A stretch of DNA of 64,000 bases from assembly GCF_033807575.1 (NCBI RefSeq), contig NC_084714.1, positions 32,501-96,500 of the forward strand, in the 5' to 3' direction. The first letter of the stretch is position 1. Every line of letters starts with the position of its first letter. Source of the stretch: Cydia pomonella (taxonomy: Eukaryota; Arthropoda; Insecta; Lepidoptera; Tortricidae). A program made the position numbers and the translations under genes. The notes beneath the pieces are model-generated. The model searched no databases and was not told the DNA's origin. It was given only the letters and a program-made list of their open reading frames with translations. This document shows, piece after piece, positions 1 through 10,604 of this stretch.

Positions 1-360
1 TTGTGTCAAAAACTGTCAAAATGTCATTTTGTGTCAAAAACTGTCAAAATGACATTTTTGGTCAAAAACTGTCAAAATGTCATTTTTGGTCAAAAACTGT
101 CAAAATGTCATTTTGTGTCAAAACCTGTCAAAATATCATTAGGTGTCAAAAACTGTCAAAATGTCATTTTGTGTCAAAAACTGTCAAAATGTCTTTTTGG
201 GTCAAAAACTGTCAAATTGACATTTTGGGTTAAAAACTGTCAAAATGTCATTTAGTGTCAAAAACTGTCAAAATGACATTTTGGGTCAAAATCTGTCAAA
301 ATGACATTTTAGAACAAAATCTGTCAAAATGACAATTTTGTCAAAATCTGTCAATTTGCA
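1..360. repeat. 28-bp tandem repeat array (satellite)
   Basis: About twelve head-to-tail copies of a 28-bp unit beginning GTCAAAAACTGTCAAAATG. Each unit contains the short inverted repeat TGTCA...TGACA. Degenerate copies trail to about position 775. The unit length is not a multiple of three, so all three forward frames stay open for stretches and give peptides of 28-residue period; these are artefacts. The array is cut by the window edge. Confidence 0.9.
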
Positions 361-1413
361 CTTGGCCATGTCATCTCATACAATAATAAGACTATTTTCT
401 AAGCACGAACCAATTTGGCAAAAAAAACTGTCAATATTTTCAATCTTGCCCCAATCACTTTAATTGCACTTGATCATATCATCTTATACTCAAAAATAAC
501 TTTATTTCAATATAAATCTCAAAAACTGTCAAAATGATAGTTTTGATAAAATTTGTCAATTTGCACTTGGTCATGTCATCTTATACAGCTGTATAGCTAT
601 TCCAAGTAAACATTTTTGTTAAAAAAGTCAAATTTCGAGATTTTTACATAAACTGTCAAAATACATCAACTATGACACTTTTGGTCAAAAATACTTAAAA
701 TGACAATTTCTATTTAACTATGACAAAATGTGAAACTTTTTCTCAAAAACTGTCAAATTTGACAGTTTGACAGATCATGTCAATATAGACTATGCCATGT
801 CACTATGTACCAAATATGAACATACAAACTAAAAACTCACCCATAATTACATAAAATCCAATTTCTATGAAAAAAGGGTCAAGTGTGAGTCGGATTTCAC
901 TATTTCCATACAAATAATTCAACGACGCCGCATAAACAGGAATAGCAATGTTTTAAGAAATTTCGCAACTTTAGGACGCTATATCTCGGAAACGGTAAGA
1001 GATAGAGCAAAATGGACTGCAGATTCGAGCAGTCAGATATTACGTTAGTAATATCAGAATTTAAGCAAATCTATGAATAGAATTTTTTTCAGAATTTTTG
1101 GACAACTTTTTTTTTCAAAAAAATGTGCGAAAATAATCTAACCCGGGTCTAAAATCTTTATTTATTAACCGATTTTCTTGAAAAAAGTGTCATTCGATGC
1201 AGAATTAGAGAAATTTTGGGGTAGCTAGGAAACCAAGTGCATAAATATAATAGATTTTTCGCAAAAAACAAAAAACTGAAAATTTTCAAAAAAAATGTAT
1301 GGGAGGTCCCAGACCCAGGGCGATTCTGAGCAAGCGCGAAATACTATAGAAAGATAAGGTCAAAAAAAGCCCCTGTACCAAATTTGAACAAAATCTACCG
1401 AGAATCAACCCTA
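361..1413. other. AT-rich non-coding DNA left of the first telomeric tract
   Basis: Mostly AT-rich sequence with decaying 28-bp satellite copies up to about 775, then unique-looking DNA. There is no credible ORF and no poly(A) or poly(T) tail at the junction with the CCTAA tract at 1414. On the minus strand a few short stretches (for example around 975-995 and 1330-1375) faintly resemble the leaders of the plus-strand elements at 14370-14430 and 46180-46240. The similarity is too weak to assign the DNA to an element. Confidence 0.6.
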
Positions 1414-1723
1414 TAACCTAACCTAACCTAACCTAACCTAACCTAACCTAACCTAACCTAACCTAACCTAACCTAACCTAACCTAACCTAACCTAACCTA
1501 ACCTAACCTAACCTAACCTAACCTAACCTAACCTAACCTAACCTAACCTAACCTAACCTAACCTAACCTAACCTAACCTAACCTAACCTAACCTAACCTA
1601 ACCTAACCTAACCTAACCTAACCTAACCTAACCTAACCTAACCTAACCTAACCTAACCTAACCTAACCTAACCTAACCTAACCTAACCTAACCTAACCTA
1701 ACCTAACCTAACCTAACCTAACC
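1414..1723 (+). repeat. Telomeric (CCTAA)n tract, about 62 units
   Basis: Uninterrupted CCTAA repeats, the complement of the TTAGG insect telomere repeat. This is the longest tract in the window. It abuts AT-rich DNA on the left and the 5' end of element G1 on the right at AACC|GTGTCG. Confidence 0.97.
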
Positions 1724-2454
1724 GTGTCGCGCGCGCAGCGCCAACGCGTAGGCAGCGAATCCACGTCGCTCCGCGTTCGAAAAATCAAAGTTGCGGGATT
1801 TTTAACTCAAACATACAAGTGTTATATATCAAATTGTGCGCGCTGACTCCAGCTATACACTCATATAAAAACTTTGAAAATCGGATTATTCTGTGAAGTG
1901 CAGTGAGCAAAATAGTGCCAGACACTCTGCTGCGGCCAGTTAAAAACCTTGTGGTGATCACAATTTTAGTGTCAGAATCTTTGTGTTGGTATTTATATAC
2001 TCTATGGTGATTGTGTTAATTAGTGGTGACAATAGTTTTAACCGGACACATACGATGTAAGTACATTCACTAACTAAAACTCAAGTGCCGAAGAAAAATA
2101 GACTAAAACGTGATTTATTCATAAATAAGATCTGTAACCTACCATAAACTATATATTGCCGGATGTGTTTTTGAACAATTTACAATCTGTGAAAATTTCA
2201 GCCGTCTGTCATAAACAACCGCTGAAAAAATCGCAAATAACCGGAATGACGCAATAACCTAAAACTGACATACAACATCGTGCGGCTGTTTTTGGCACTG
2301 CCATTGTGTGCCCTTAATCATCAGAACCCTAAAACTGTTTTTGGAACTGAAATAAGTATAGTAGTTTAGATTTTATTCAACTTTTTCTGAAATAATTCTT
2401 AAGTTTTTGTAATTAGTAAACTTTAACATTTAATTGCTCGTGATTTTCAGTGAT

Positions 2455-3424
2455 GACATATAGCTTTTCATACACCGTTCAGTTCGGCATTTAATAGACA
2501 ATAAGTGTTAGAAATTTAAGATTTTTAGACTAGATAGTTTTTGTGGAAAGTAATTTTTAGTGTCACAAGCCCTCCAAATCACTCGTCTTTTATAATTACG
2601 TAAGTTGAAAATCGACTTTTTTCCTGAATACATTTTTCAAAATTTTGTTTCCAATTCTTGTTTGTAGTCACTAAAAAGTAGTTTCTGGCTAATTTGCATA
2701 TATATTAACGTATTAATTCTGGCACAAATAAGATTTTTAAAATTTTCTAAATTTGAAACAGCAAATTGAACTTTTCACTTCCAAAAACCAACTTAACATT
2801 AACTTTTTATTAATATTATTGCATAACCAATCTGTGTTTGTATTTTAGCTATACTCTTAATCGTGTATGTAGTATAATTTAGATAGATTTAGATTTAACT
2901 TGAAAATTTTGCAAATTTTGAACTTTGACCCTAAACCGCTCGTGTCTAGAAGTAAACTCAGATAGTTTTTAATACACCGTTTGATTGGCCATCTAATAGG
3001 CAATAAGTGTACCAAATTCTAGATTTTTAAATTAGATAGTTTTTCTGTAAATTAATTTTTAGTGATACAAGTCCTTCAATACGCCTTATTATAATTACGT
3101 AAGTTGAAAATCGACTTTTTCCCTGTCTACTTTTTTCCAAATTTTATACTCGCTCCTAGTTTATGATCACTAAAAAATAGTTTGTAGATAGTTTGCATAA
3201 ATATTTACCGATTAGTTTCAGCACAAATAAGATTTTCATGTTTTCTAAATTTAAGACTGTAAATTAAACTTTTCACTTCCATAATCTAACTTAACATTAA
3301 CATTTTATTAACCTTATTACATAAAATACTTGTATTTTTATTTTTGCCATACTCTCAAACTTGCATATAGTATAATTTAGATATAATCCGAAATTTTGTA
3401 AATTTAGAAATCTGACCTTAAACT
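2455..3424 (+). repeat. Direct tandem duplication of about 490 bp in the G1 5' leader
   Basis: Two diverged copies, roughly 2455-2938 and 2950-3424, align along their length with offsets of about 487-499. Shared landmarks include AATTACGTAAGTTGAAAATC (2594 and 3093), CAATAAGTGT, GCACAAATAAGATTTT and TATAGTATAATTTAGAT-like segments. Repeated leader units serve as promoter monomers in some other retrotransposons; that role here is inference. Confidence 0.8.
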
Positions 3425-3598
3425 CTTTCCAAACGTTAATGTATGCATATTGCTTTATGTATACACTTTTAAAAGTAGTTTTGTAAAACTAATTAATTAT
3501 AAAAGATTACTTTAGTGATAAGCTCAGTTTTCTTAATATAAACAATTAGACTATGGTGTATGTAATCGCAACTGTATAATTTAACATATTGAACCACA

Positions 3599-4933
3599 AT
3601 GGACGAAGTAACAGGCATGTGTGATATCAGCGTCGAAGCTGAAGAGGTAGCTCAAGTGCTAGAAACGTCACAGGGCGGAGAGAAAGAGCTATTCACACAG
3701 ATTGAAGACAAATTAAATGCACTCACAATGGACGTATATTCTCTTGTCGCGTTAGTTGAGAGAAATTTAACTACCCATAGGGATCACAAAAGCATCACGG
3801 TAGAAAATAAAAGGAATATATTGGAAGCGTGCACAAAGTTTAAAGCAGACGCTGACATATATGAAGCAAACATATTGACGCTGTGTACGAAGTTAAGCTC
3901 TGCTTCAATATCAACTAAAAACATTCTTAACAAAGCATTAAGCAGAGGAAATGAACACCCAATAGACAGATCTGAACTCAAAGCCGCCGTTTCATCCATT
4001 GTCAGAGAGGAATTAAATAACTTTAAACAGGACCTGAAACAAGACTTAAAACTGACAAGCAACAACAACGAACCTAACCCTAAAATCACTTACTCTTCTA
4101 TAGCCGCTAAACCCAGAACGTCACCACCCACACCCAGCACGCAAACATCTCAGCCGGCAATAATTATATCCTCCACCAGGGAAGGCGTAGGTGCACCGGA
4201 GACCCTACAGGCCTGGCGGAAGACTGTCACTTTCCGCGATACAGACTTCGCTCCCGTAGCGACTAAGTTCATATCAAATGGCAAGGTCCGAGTTGAGTTT
4301 AAAACTAAACAAGAGCGTGATGTGGCACTGTCAAAAACGAAAGATGTCAATGCGGAAGTTACTGCTGAAGCATCCCGTTCACTACAACCCATGGTCGTCC
4401 TCAAGGGTGTGTCCGAGGATGTACCAGCTGAAGAACTCGTAAATATTATTACCAAACAGAATCCGTCACTAAAAGAAATCATTAATGAAAATAATAGAAT
4501 AAAGTTACACTTCAAAAAAGGCAACAATAATCCCAAATTATACAACGCCGTACTCATGACCACACCATCCACTTATAACGCCATTATAAAATTGAACAAA
4601 CTCAACGTTGACCACCAGAGAGTACATGTGGAAGAACATGTGCCACTTCTCCACTGTTACAAATGTTTACAATTTGGTCACACCAGAAAACACTGCAAAT
4701 CTGAAGATATTATCTGCTCATACTGTGCCGCACCCAACCACGAATTTAAAAACTGTCCCCTTCGCGAAGACAAAACAAAACTCAAATGTCACAACTGTGA
4801 AATATATAACAAACAAGTAACTGAGGAGAAAAATAAATATAACACAATTCATAGCGCCACCTCATTCACATGCCCTAGAATGCAATCCATGATCTGTAAG
4901 ATTAAATCTCGTATCGACTATGACATATCATAA
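3599..4933 (+). CDS. Gag (ORF1) protein of G1, three CCHC-type knuckles
   Basis: A 444-aa nucleic-acid-binding ORF1 protein that probably packages element RNA and may guide it to telomeres. The N-terminal 140 residues are charged and probably helical. A gag core of about residues 205-345 follows, containing VTFRDTDFAPVATK and VVLKGVSEDVPAEELV. Near the C terminus are knuckles CX2CX4HX4C at 353-366 and CX2CX4HX4C at 373-386, then a third, stretched one starting CHNC at 397. The start ATG is in a good context (CACAATGG). The frame is uninterrupted, which suggests selection or recent origin. It closely resembles the G4 gag, is related to G2/G3, and is only distantly similar to ORF1 of P1/P2. No ORF2 follows. 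Confidence 0.88.
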   Translation: MDEVTGMCDISVEAEEVAQVLETSQGGEKELFTQIEDKLNALTMDVYSLVALVERNLTTHRDHKSITVENKRNILEACTKFKADADIYEANILTLCTKLSSASISTKNILNKALSRGNEHPIDRSELKAAVSSIVREELNNFKQDLKQDLKLTSNNNEPNPKITYSSIAAKPRTSPPTPSTQTSQPAIIISSTREGVGAPETLQAWRKTVTFRDTDFAPVATKFISNGKVRVEFKTKQERDVALSKTKDVNAEVTAEASRSLQPMVVLKGVSEDVPAEELVNIITKQNPSLKEIINENNRIKLHFKKGNNNPKLYNAVLMTTPSTYNAIIKLNKLNVDHQRVHVEEHVPLLHCYKCLQFGHTRKHCKSEDIICSYCAAPNHEFKNCPLREDKTKLKCHNCEIYNKQVTEEKNKYNTIHSATSFTCPRMQSMICKIKSRIDYDIS

Positions 4934-5487
4934 ATATTCTGTAAATGACTATTATTAAACTGTGTGACAATTCAATTGTAAACCCTATAATTTAAGTATC
5001 TAATTAACTGATAATTGTATAATGTTTAACCTGTGACCAAAATACTGTTTTTGCTACGCACTGTCGCTGTGGCCTGCAGGACTCACTGGTATTGTCGGTG
5101 GATGCTGCAGGCTATAGTACTTCACAACATAAATAATATTACAAATCTCTTTTTAAATTCACAATTCTCTAGCAGGGGGGCGGTGGCTGGGCGGCCGCCC
5201 GCACTCATTGACCCTGTCATGAGGCGGGCGGTCGGGCAGCACATAGCGCCCCCTTAAAGCTTTTCGGATAGTTGGTCGCCCGTATTCCTAGCGAGGGCCA
5301 ACTATCCCTTAATTGAAATCAATCATTCACTCCAGTAACACTCAACACTCACCCAATAAAAACACACTACACTCTACACGAAGTGGAGGAGTTTTTAGTC
5401 CGTAGGCGGCTGGGCACCATTCCCAGCTGAGTCGGACATAACCGTCGGTACGGGCCGGCGGTATACATGAGTATTCTCTCCTTCACC

Positions 5488-5489
<2 letters not shown>
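4934..5489 (+). promoter_or_regulatory. G1 3' UTR with conserved RNA hairpins
   Basis: Contains a CCTGCAG...CTGCAGG stem (about 5076-5114), a GC-rich element closed by GGGGGCG...CGCCCCC (about 5175-5252), and the plus-family core hairpin 5266-5307. In the latter a perfect 10-bp outer helix GGATAGTTGG/CCAACTATCC encloses TCGCCCGTATTCCTAGCGAGGG. A terminal block 5366-5489, with a GCTGGG/CCCAGC stem, precedes poly(A) and matches G4 exactly by eye. SART1 of silkworm is known to need 3' UTR structure for target-primed reverse transcription; a similar role here is inferred. The small 74-codon ORF at 5033-5257 lies within these structures and is not a gene. Confidence 0.75.
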
Positions 5490-5525
<36 letters not shown>

Positions 5526-5528
<3 letters not shown>

Positions 5529-5757
5529 AACCTAACCTAACCTAACCTAACCTAACCTAACCTAACCTAACCTAACCTAACCTAACCTAACCTAACCTAA
5601 CCTAACCTAACCTAACCTAACCTAACCTAACCTAACCTAACCTAACCTAACCTAACCTAACCTAACCTAACCTAACCTAACCTAACCTAACCTAACCTAA
5701 CCTAACCTAACCTAACCTAACCTAACCTAACCTAACCTAACCTAACCTAACCTAACC
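5526..5757 (+). repeat. Telomeric (CCTAA)n tract, about 46 units
   Basis: Uniform CCTAA repeats between the poly(A) of G1 and the truncated 5' end of P1, which joins at AACC|TTGG. Confidence 0.97.
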
Positions 5758-6582
5758 TTGGCAACGACCCCCGTTGTTGCGACACAGAATGCACCACCCA
5801 ATATAATGACCAGAGAAAGAAACAGCAATAACACTGTAAATACCAGCTACGCCGTGGTACTGGAGTCACTGGACCCTCGCAAAGAAGGTAAGGAGGCATT
5901 GCAAGAGGTCCAGGATAAGGTTGACCTGGTCGAGCTGGGCGTAGGAATCAAGGGCCTGCGGCACACCAAGACAAATAAAGTTGTCATTCAATGCGAGACT
6001 GAGGAGGACAGGGTTGTACTCAGCACCGCCATTAAAAACAAAACCACAGGTGTCACAGTCGGGGTCCCGCAACTCAGGAACCCCTGTGTCAAAATAATTG
6101 GAGTTATTAAAGATAACGCAGGTGAGCGCTCAGTGGATGCCCTGGTTAAACAGAACCCTAAAATTATGACCGGCCTCAGTGAAGAAGACAGGCAAATAAG
6201 ACACATACGCAGTGTTAAAGGGCGCAACGATCTTCTGAGAAATGTTGTTGTAGAGGTTAGCCCACAACTGTATAATCGACTGGTTGAACAGAAAGTGAAG
6301 ATAGGCTACCAATCTGTTCCCGTGGTCGATCACTCACCGGTCATGCAATGTTATAATTGCATGGGCTATGGTCACCGCGCCGCCAACTGCACAGCAAGCA
6401 GCAAATGCGGGCGCTGTGCAGAGGAACACGCCACACGCAACTGTCCTAAAGCTTCCTCGGTGGTTTGCTGCACAAACTGTCGTGGGAGCAACGGTGATCA
6501 CAGCCATCCTGCATACAGCCAAGACTGCCCGGAATGGATCAAGTGGGACCGGATAGCGAGAATGTCCATCCGGTACTGCTAA
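5758..6582 (+). pseudogene. ORF1 (gag) of P1, 5'-truncated
   Basis: The frame is open from the first base of the element; the leading TTG codon is only the truncation point, not a start. The remaining 274 codons match the C-terminal part of P2 ORF1: the gag core with NPCVKIIGVIKDNAGERSV, then three zinc knuckles CYNCMGYGHRAANC, CGRCAEEHATRNC and CCTNC...H...C. The terminal signature WDRIARMSIRYC corresponds to WDRIARLSVQYC in P2. No normal translation start is left. Confidence 0.88.
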
Positions 6583-6583
6583 G

Positions 6584-9500
6584 GGCCTCCCTGCAGGAAA
6601 CACAAAAGGCAACCAACACATATCTGTTATACAATGTAATTTGGGCAAAGGACACAATGCCATGCAAGAAATGCTACAAAGCCTCAAAGAAAATGAGTTT
6701 GATGTTGTCTGTATGTCGGAGCCGTTTGTGAGCAACAACAAAACACTGGTCACTAATATCGAGGGGTATGACATCTACCAGCACTCTGACAACAGCAACA
6801 GAACAAAAGCATGTATTGCAGTCAGGAAAAAACTTGGCAACTATATTGGACTCACACAATATACAACCAAGAATTTTGCGGTGATAGAATTAACATTAAC
6901 ACCAGCCAGCAACAATATTAATAATAACAAAAAGCTGCTCATCTCCTCAATCTATGTCGAACCAGGGGAGGATCCCTCTAACACGATGACGCACCTTGAG
7001 CAGTTCCTCCAACAAAATTCAAACAGGGAGCACATCGTGTGCGGGGACCTCAACGGATGGCATACTGCATGGGGCTCTGTTAAAAATAATGACCGAGGGA
7101 GAGTGGTGTATGATCTAGCTGTATACCATGATCTAATCAGCTGTAACGTGGGTAACGACCCCACATTTGAGACCACCACGCATGGACACGATCGGAGCTC
7201 AATAGTTGATCTTACCTTCGCAACTCCCCACACAGCAAGCAATATCCTTAACTGGAGAATTAATCACGAACTCATACCATCGTCGGACCACCACGGAATC
7301 GAATTCTTAATCAAATCAAATTTAACAAGAAATAACAAGAAAAAGTCAAAATCCACTTATAAATACAACACTGACAGAACTAACTGGGACAATTTCAAAA
7401 CCAAACTAAAAGAAAATATAGAAAGAAGTAACTTTCATATAATAAATATTGACGAACTGAATAAAACAGGACTAGACAAATACATAAATACTATGACTAG
7501 CGTAATACAAAAAACATGCGATGCGACTCTGACACTAAAAGCACCCCACCATAAGATTCCGTGGTGGACCGAGGAGCTGACCACAATGAAGAAAAAAGTC
7601 ATATTTTTACATCACAGACTGAGAGATCTCAAACGCAGCAAAAAAGACCTTACCAATATCCTAAAAGAACTAAGCGAAGCCAGAGGGGAGTATGCTAATA
7701 AAATCCGAACCACCTCGTCCGAGCACTTTAGGGAATTTTGCAATCGACAGGGCAAAGACGACGTATGGTCCGTTACTAATCGTATACTAAAAAGTGCGCC
7801 ACAACCGCAGCCGCCAGCAACCCTGAAAAGAGATAACGGTACTTACACCACATCGATCTTGAACACCGCTGATATGCTCGCTGAGAAGTTCTTCCCCGAC
7901 GACTCCGTAGCCGATGACAGCCCACACCACCTGCAAATAAGAACACTCATTAATAACAATAACACACAACCAGAAATAGTAAACAATGAACAACCATTCA
8001 CAACACATGAAATATCCGATATAATCAAGAATATGAGCCCAAAAAGAGCACCAGGTGTAGACAACCTCACAGCTGATATCTGCAAAAATTACATTGAATG
8101 CTACCCAGAAGCTATAACTAAGTTATACAACAGATGCCTCTTACTCAATTACTTTCCCACTTGCTGGAAAACAGCATATATTAAAACAATACCCAAACCA
8201 AATAAAGTAAATTATACAGAAATATCAGCTTACCGACCCATTGGTCTAATCAATGTATTTGGGAAAATCTTAGAAAAACTCATAGCGACACGCCTAACGT
8301 ATCACATGGTAACTAACAATGCCTGTAACAATAAACAATTTGGATTTAAGGAGCAGTGCTCCACTACCGACGCCCTCAGCAGCGCAATAAATAAACTAAA
8401 AGAGAGCAAAAATGCCAAAAAATTAGTCGTTGCGATTTCACTTGACATTGCCGGTGCCTTTGATAATGCATGGTGGCCCGCACTACTCAAAAGGCTGATA
8501 GAGATAAACTGCCCCAATAATATCCTTCTAATCATACGTAGCTACCTAACTGATAGGAAAGTCACACTTAATTACTCTGACACAATTGTCACGAAGGTGC
8601 AAACCAGGGGATGTGTCCAAGGCTCAGTCCTTGGACCCATCTTCTGGAACACTATCGTAGATACCCTTCTGGAACTCAACATGACAAATGACAACCACAT
8701 CCAGGCGTATGCAGATGACATTCTACTGATCTGCTCTGGGAATAACATACAGGAATTAGAAAATAATGCTAACAGTCTTCTAAATACAGTCTTCAATTGG
8801 GGTATAAACAATAAACTAAAATTCGGACCAGAGAAAACTAAGATGATTACGAATACTCCCAAAGCCAAAGCGGCGAAAATATTTATGAACCATACACCCA
8901 TCCCATTTGATAACCAGTTTAAACTCCTCGGAGTTATTATAGACCAGCACTTACATTTTATTCAGCACGTAGGATACACCATAAAAAAGGCACAAGCAAT
9001 CTATAAAAGGTTATGCATATTCGTAAAACCTACCTGGGGCGTACACGCTGCTAACATAAACACCATCTATAGGCAGGTAATCGAGCCCATCATTACCTAT
9101 GCAGCCGAAATCTGGGGACAAGCAACCAATTACAAAAAGGTCTGTGATTCCCTCCTTAGCTTACAGCGGGGTTTTGCCATCAAAATACTCCATGGCTTCA
9201 GAACTCTACCTACAATTCCATCAATTGCGTTGGCGGGATTAACACCCCTACCCGAAAAAGTCAAAGAAGTGGCGTCTATAGAAATGGTTAAACGTACGCA
9301 AAAGACTAGTTACCTGCCCAGTGATATCAGCTACGACAAACGTGCAGTGGTCACAGAGTTATTACATCCTGCTCGGCGCCCCTACATAGAACTGCATGAC
9401 ATAAATAACCTAGATGACCTCGAACCCTACTACTCCACTGACATGCACCGTATATACACAGATGGTAGCAAGCATGACGGGGTAGTGGGGGCGGCGGTCA

Positions 9501-10311
9501 TCATCCACTACCCAGATGGTCGGAGTAAACGAACAAAACTCAAGCTGCATAATAGCTGCACAGTGTTCCAGGCCGAGTGCCTGGCAATAAAGAGGCATGC
9601 AGTATGTGCCACGTGCTCGGACTGGAACAAGCAACCATTTTCTCCGACTCAAAGGCCGCGTTGCATGAAATATCCAATCGTAACAGTACTAACGCAACAA
9701 TCAACAGTGCACACAAGTCCATAGTAGCCATCAGAGAACAGGGACGAACCATTCAGTTTTGCTGGATCAAGGCGCATGTGGGCCTCCTCGGCAATGAGGA
9801 GGCAGACATGACTGCCAAAGCTGCAGCCTCCCAACACAAAACACCAGATTATGCGAAATTCCCTTTGTCATACCATAAACGTAACCACAGAGTAGATGCA
9901 ACCAAAGCAATAGACAGCACGTATCAAAACAGCACAACCGGAGCACACCTAAAACAATGGCTACCTACCTTGGAACACATAAATAAATTCAGACAACATT
10001 TTGAACTTACATTTCAAATGACCCAAATGCTCACTGGCCATGGGTATAACAAAACATATTTAAAAAGGTTCCACATTATTGATTCCAACGAATGCCCTTG
10101 TGATGACGTCACTCCGCAAACCATGAGACATCTTCTGGAACAATGCCCGCGGTACCAGAATTCTCGCATAAACCATGAAGTACTCTGTAACATAAACAAC
10201 ATTGAGCCATATAACATAGATCAAATAACACAGAAAGAAGCAACAATCGAATCTTTTAAAACGCTAATCAATCATATAGTAAATACACTGAAAAAGTTCA
10301 ACAATACCTAA
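6584..10311 (+). pseudogene. ORF2 (endonuclease, RT, RNase H) of P1, start lost and one frameshift
   Basis: The frame is open from just after the ORF1 stop, but the ATG used by P2 (10 nt after the stop) is altered by a one-base deletion to CTGC, so no in-frame ATG precedes the endonuclease start VIQCNLGKGHNAMQEM. The APE-type endonuclease is recognised by SEPF, GDLNGWHTAWGS and SSDHHGIEF (about 7282). RT motifs include AYRPIGLINVFGK, SLDIAGAFDNAWW, RGCVQGSVLGPIFWN and YADD at 8708. RNase H starts at TDGSK near 9460. Around 9585-9600 the frame shifts by one, so the RNase H second half (SDSKAALHE, WIKAHVGLLGNEEAD) and the C-terminal CPC...H...C finger continue in the frame ending at 10311. Confidence 0.9.
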
Positions 10312-10383
10312 TAAACAGTAATACCTACATATAGTAAATAAATAAACAGTATAAATCCTCACCGTACAACGAGATAAATATTA

Positions 10384-10464
10384 ATGGTTACCCGTATCCT
10401 TAGCGGGAACCAAACACCTGACTGAAGTCCAACGGTCGCCCGTATCCCTTGCGAGGGCCGTTGG
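10384..10464 (+). promoter_or_regulatory. P1 3' UTR hairpin pair (A and C type)
   Basis: The upstream hairpin (10384-10412) has TGGTT/AACCA around CCCGTATCCTTAGCGGG. The downstream hairpin (10429-10464) has CCAACGG/CCGTTGG around TCGCCCGTATCCCTTGCGAGGG. In the upstream copy the TCGC/GCGA pairing is lost while CCC/GGG is kept, which favours CCC/GGG as the conserved inner pair. P1 lacks the middle hairpin present in the S elements. Confidence 0.75.
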
Positions 10465-10502
10465 AACTACTTATAGTTTTAACACAAAAAAAAAAAAAAA
10501 AA

Positions 10503-10604
10503 CCTAACCTAACCTAACCCAACCTAACCTAACCTAACCTAACCTAACCTAACCTAACCTAACCTAACCTAACCTAACCTAACCTAACCTAACCTAACCT
10601 AACC
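10503..10604 (+). repeat. Telomeric (CCTAA)n tract, about 20 units
   Basis: CCTAA repeats with one variant unit (CCCAA near 10518-10522). It separates the P1 tail from S1. Confidence 0.95.

Larger units (their letters stand above)
1724..5525 (+). mobile_element. Gag-only telomeric non-LTR retrotransposon G1 (family A)
   Basis: A complete-looking plus-strand element: 5' leader 1724-3598, one ORF (gag) 3599-4933, 3' UTR 4934-5489 and a 36-nt poly(A) run 5490-5525 followed directly by CCTAA. No endonuclease or reverse transcriptase coding, intact or decayed, lies between the gag stop and the tail. The long leader starting at the telomeric junction argues against 5' truncation, so the lack of pol seems to be the natural design, as in Drosophila HeT-A. 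Its last 124 nt are identical by eye to those of G4. Shared 3' hairpins link it to P1, P2, S1-S3, G2 and G3. Confidence 0.85.
5758..10502 (+). mobile_element. 5'-truncated gag-pol non-LTR element P1 (SART-like orientation)
   Basis: The element begins inside ORF1 directly after the telomeric repeat, so it lacks the leader and the first few hundred ORF1 codons compared with P2. This is the usual signature of incomplete target-primed reverse transcription. ORF1 remnant 5758-6582, ORF2 6584-10311 with a frameshift, a 3' UTR with two hairpins, and a short poly(A) 10486-10502 before CCTAA. It is the same family as P2 (46116-52687). ORF2 encodes endonuclease, RT and RNase H. Confidence 0.9.

Noticed and set aside
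1..255. Two overlapping 76-84 codon ORFs in the satellite
   Set aside because: They arise because a 28-bp unit without stops is read in three frames in turn; the peptides are translations of the tandem repeat.
1..360. CRISPR-like array
   Set aside because: Units are contiguous 28-bp repeats without unique spacers, in a eukaryotic telomeric context.
5033..5257. 74-codon ORF downstream of G1 gag (and the similar 62-codon ORF at 54077-54265)
   Set aside because: Both lie inside conserved 3' UTR hairpins, the reading frames are not conserved between G1 and G4, and the peptides show no domain.
1724..5525. G1 as a deletion derivative of a P1/P2-type gag-pol element
   Set aside because: The G1 gag is only distantly similar to P1/P2 ORF1, and no pol remnant or deletion scar is visible between gag and the 3' UTR.
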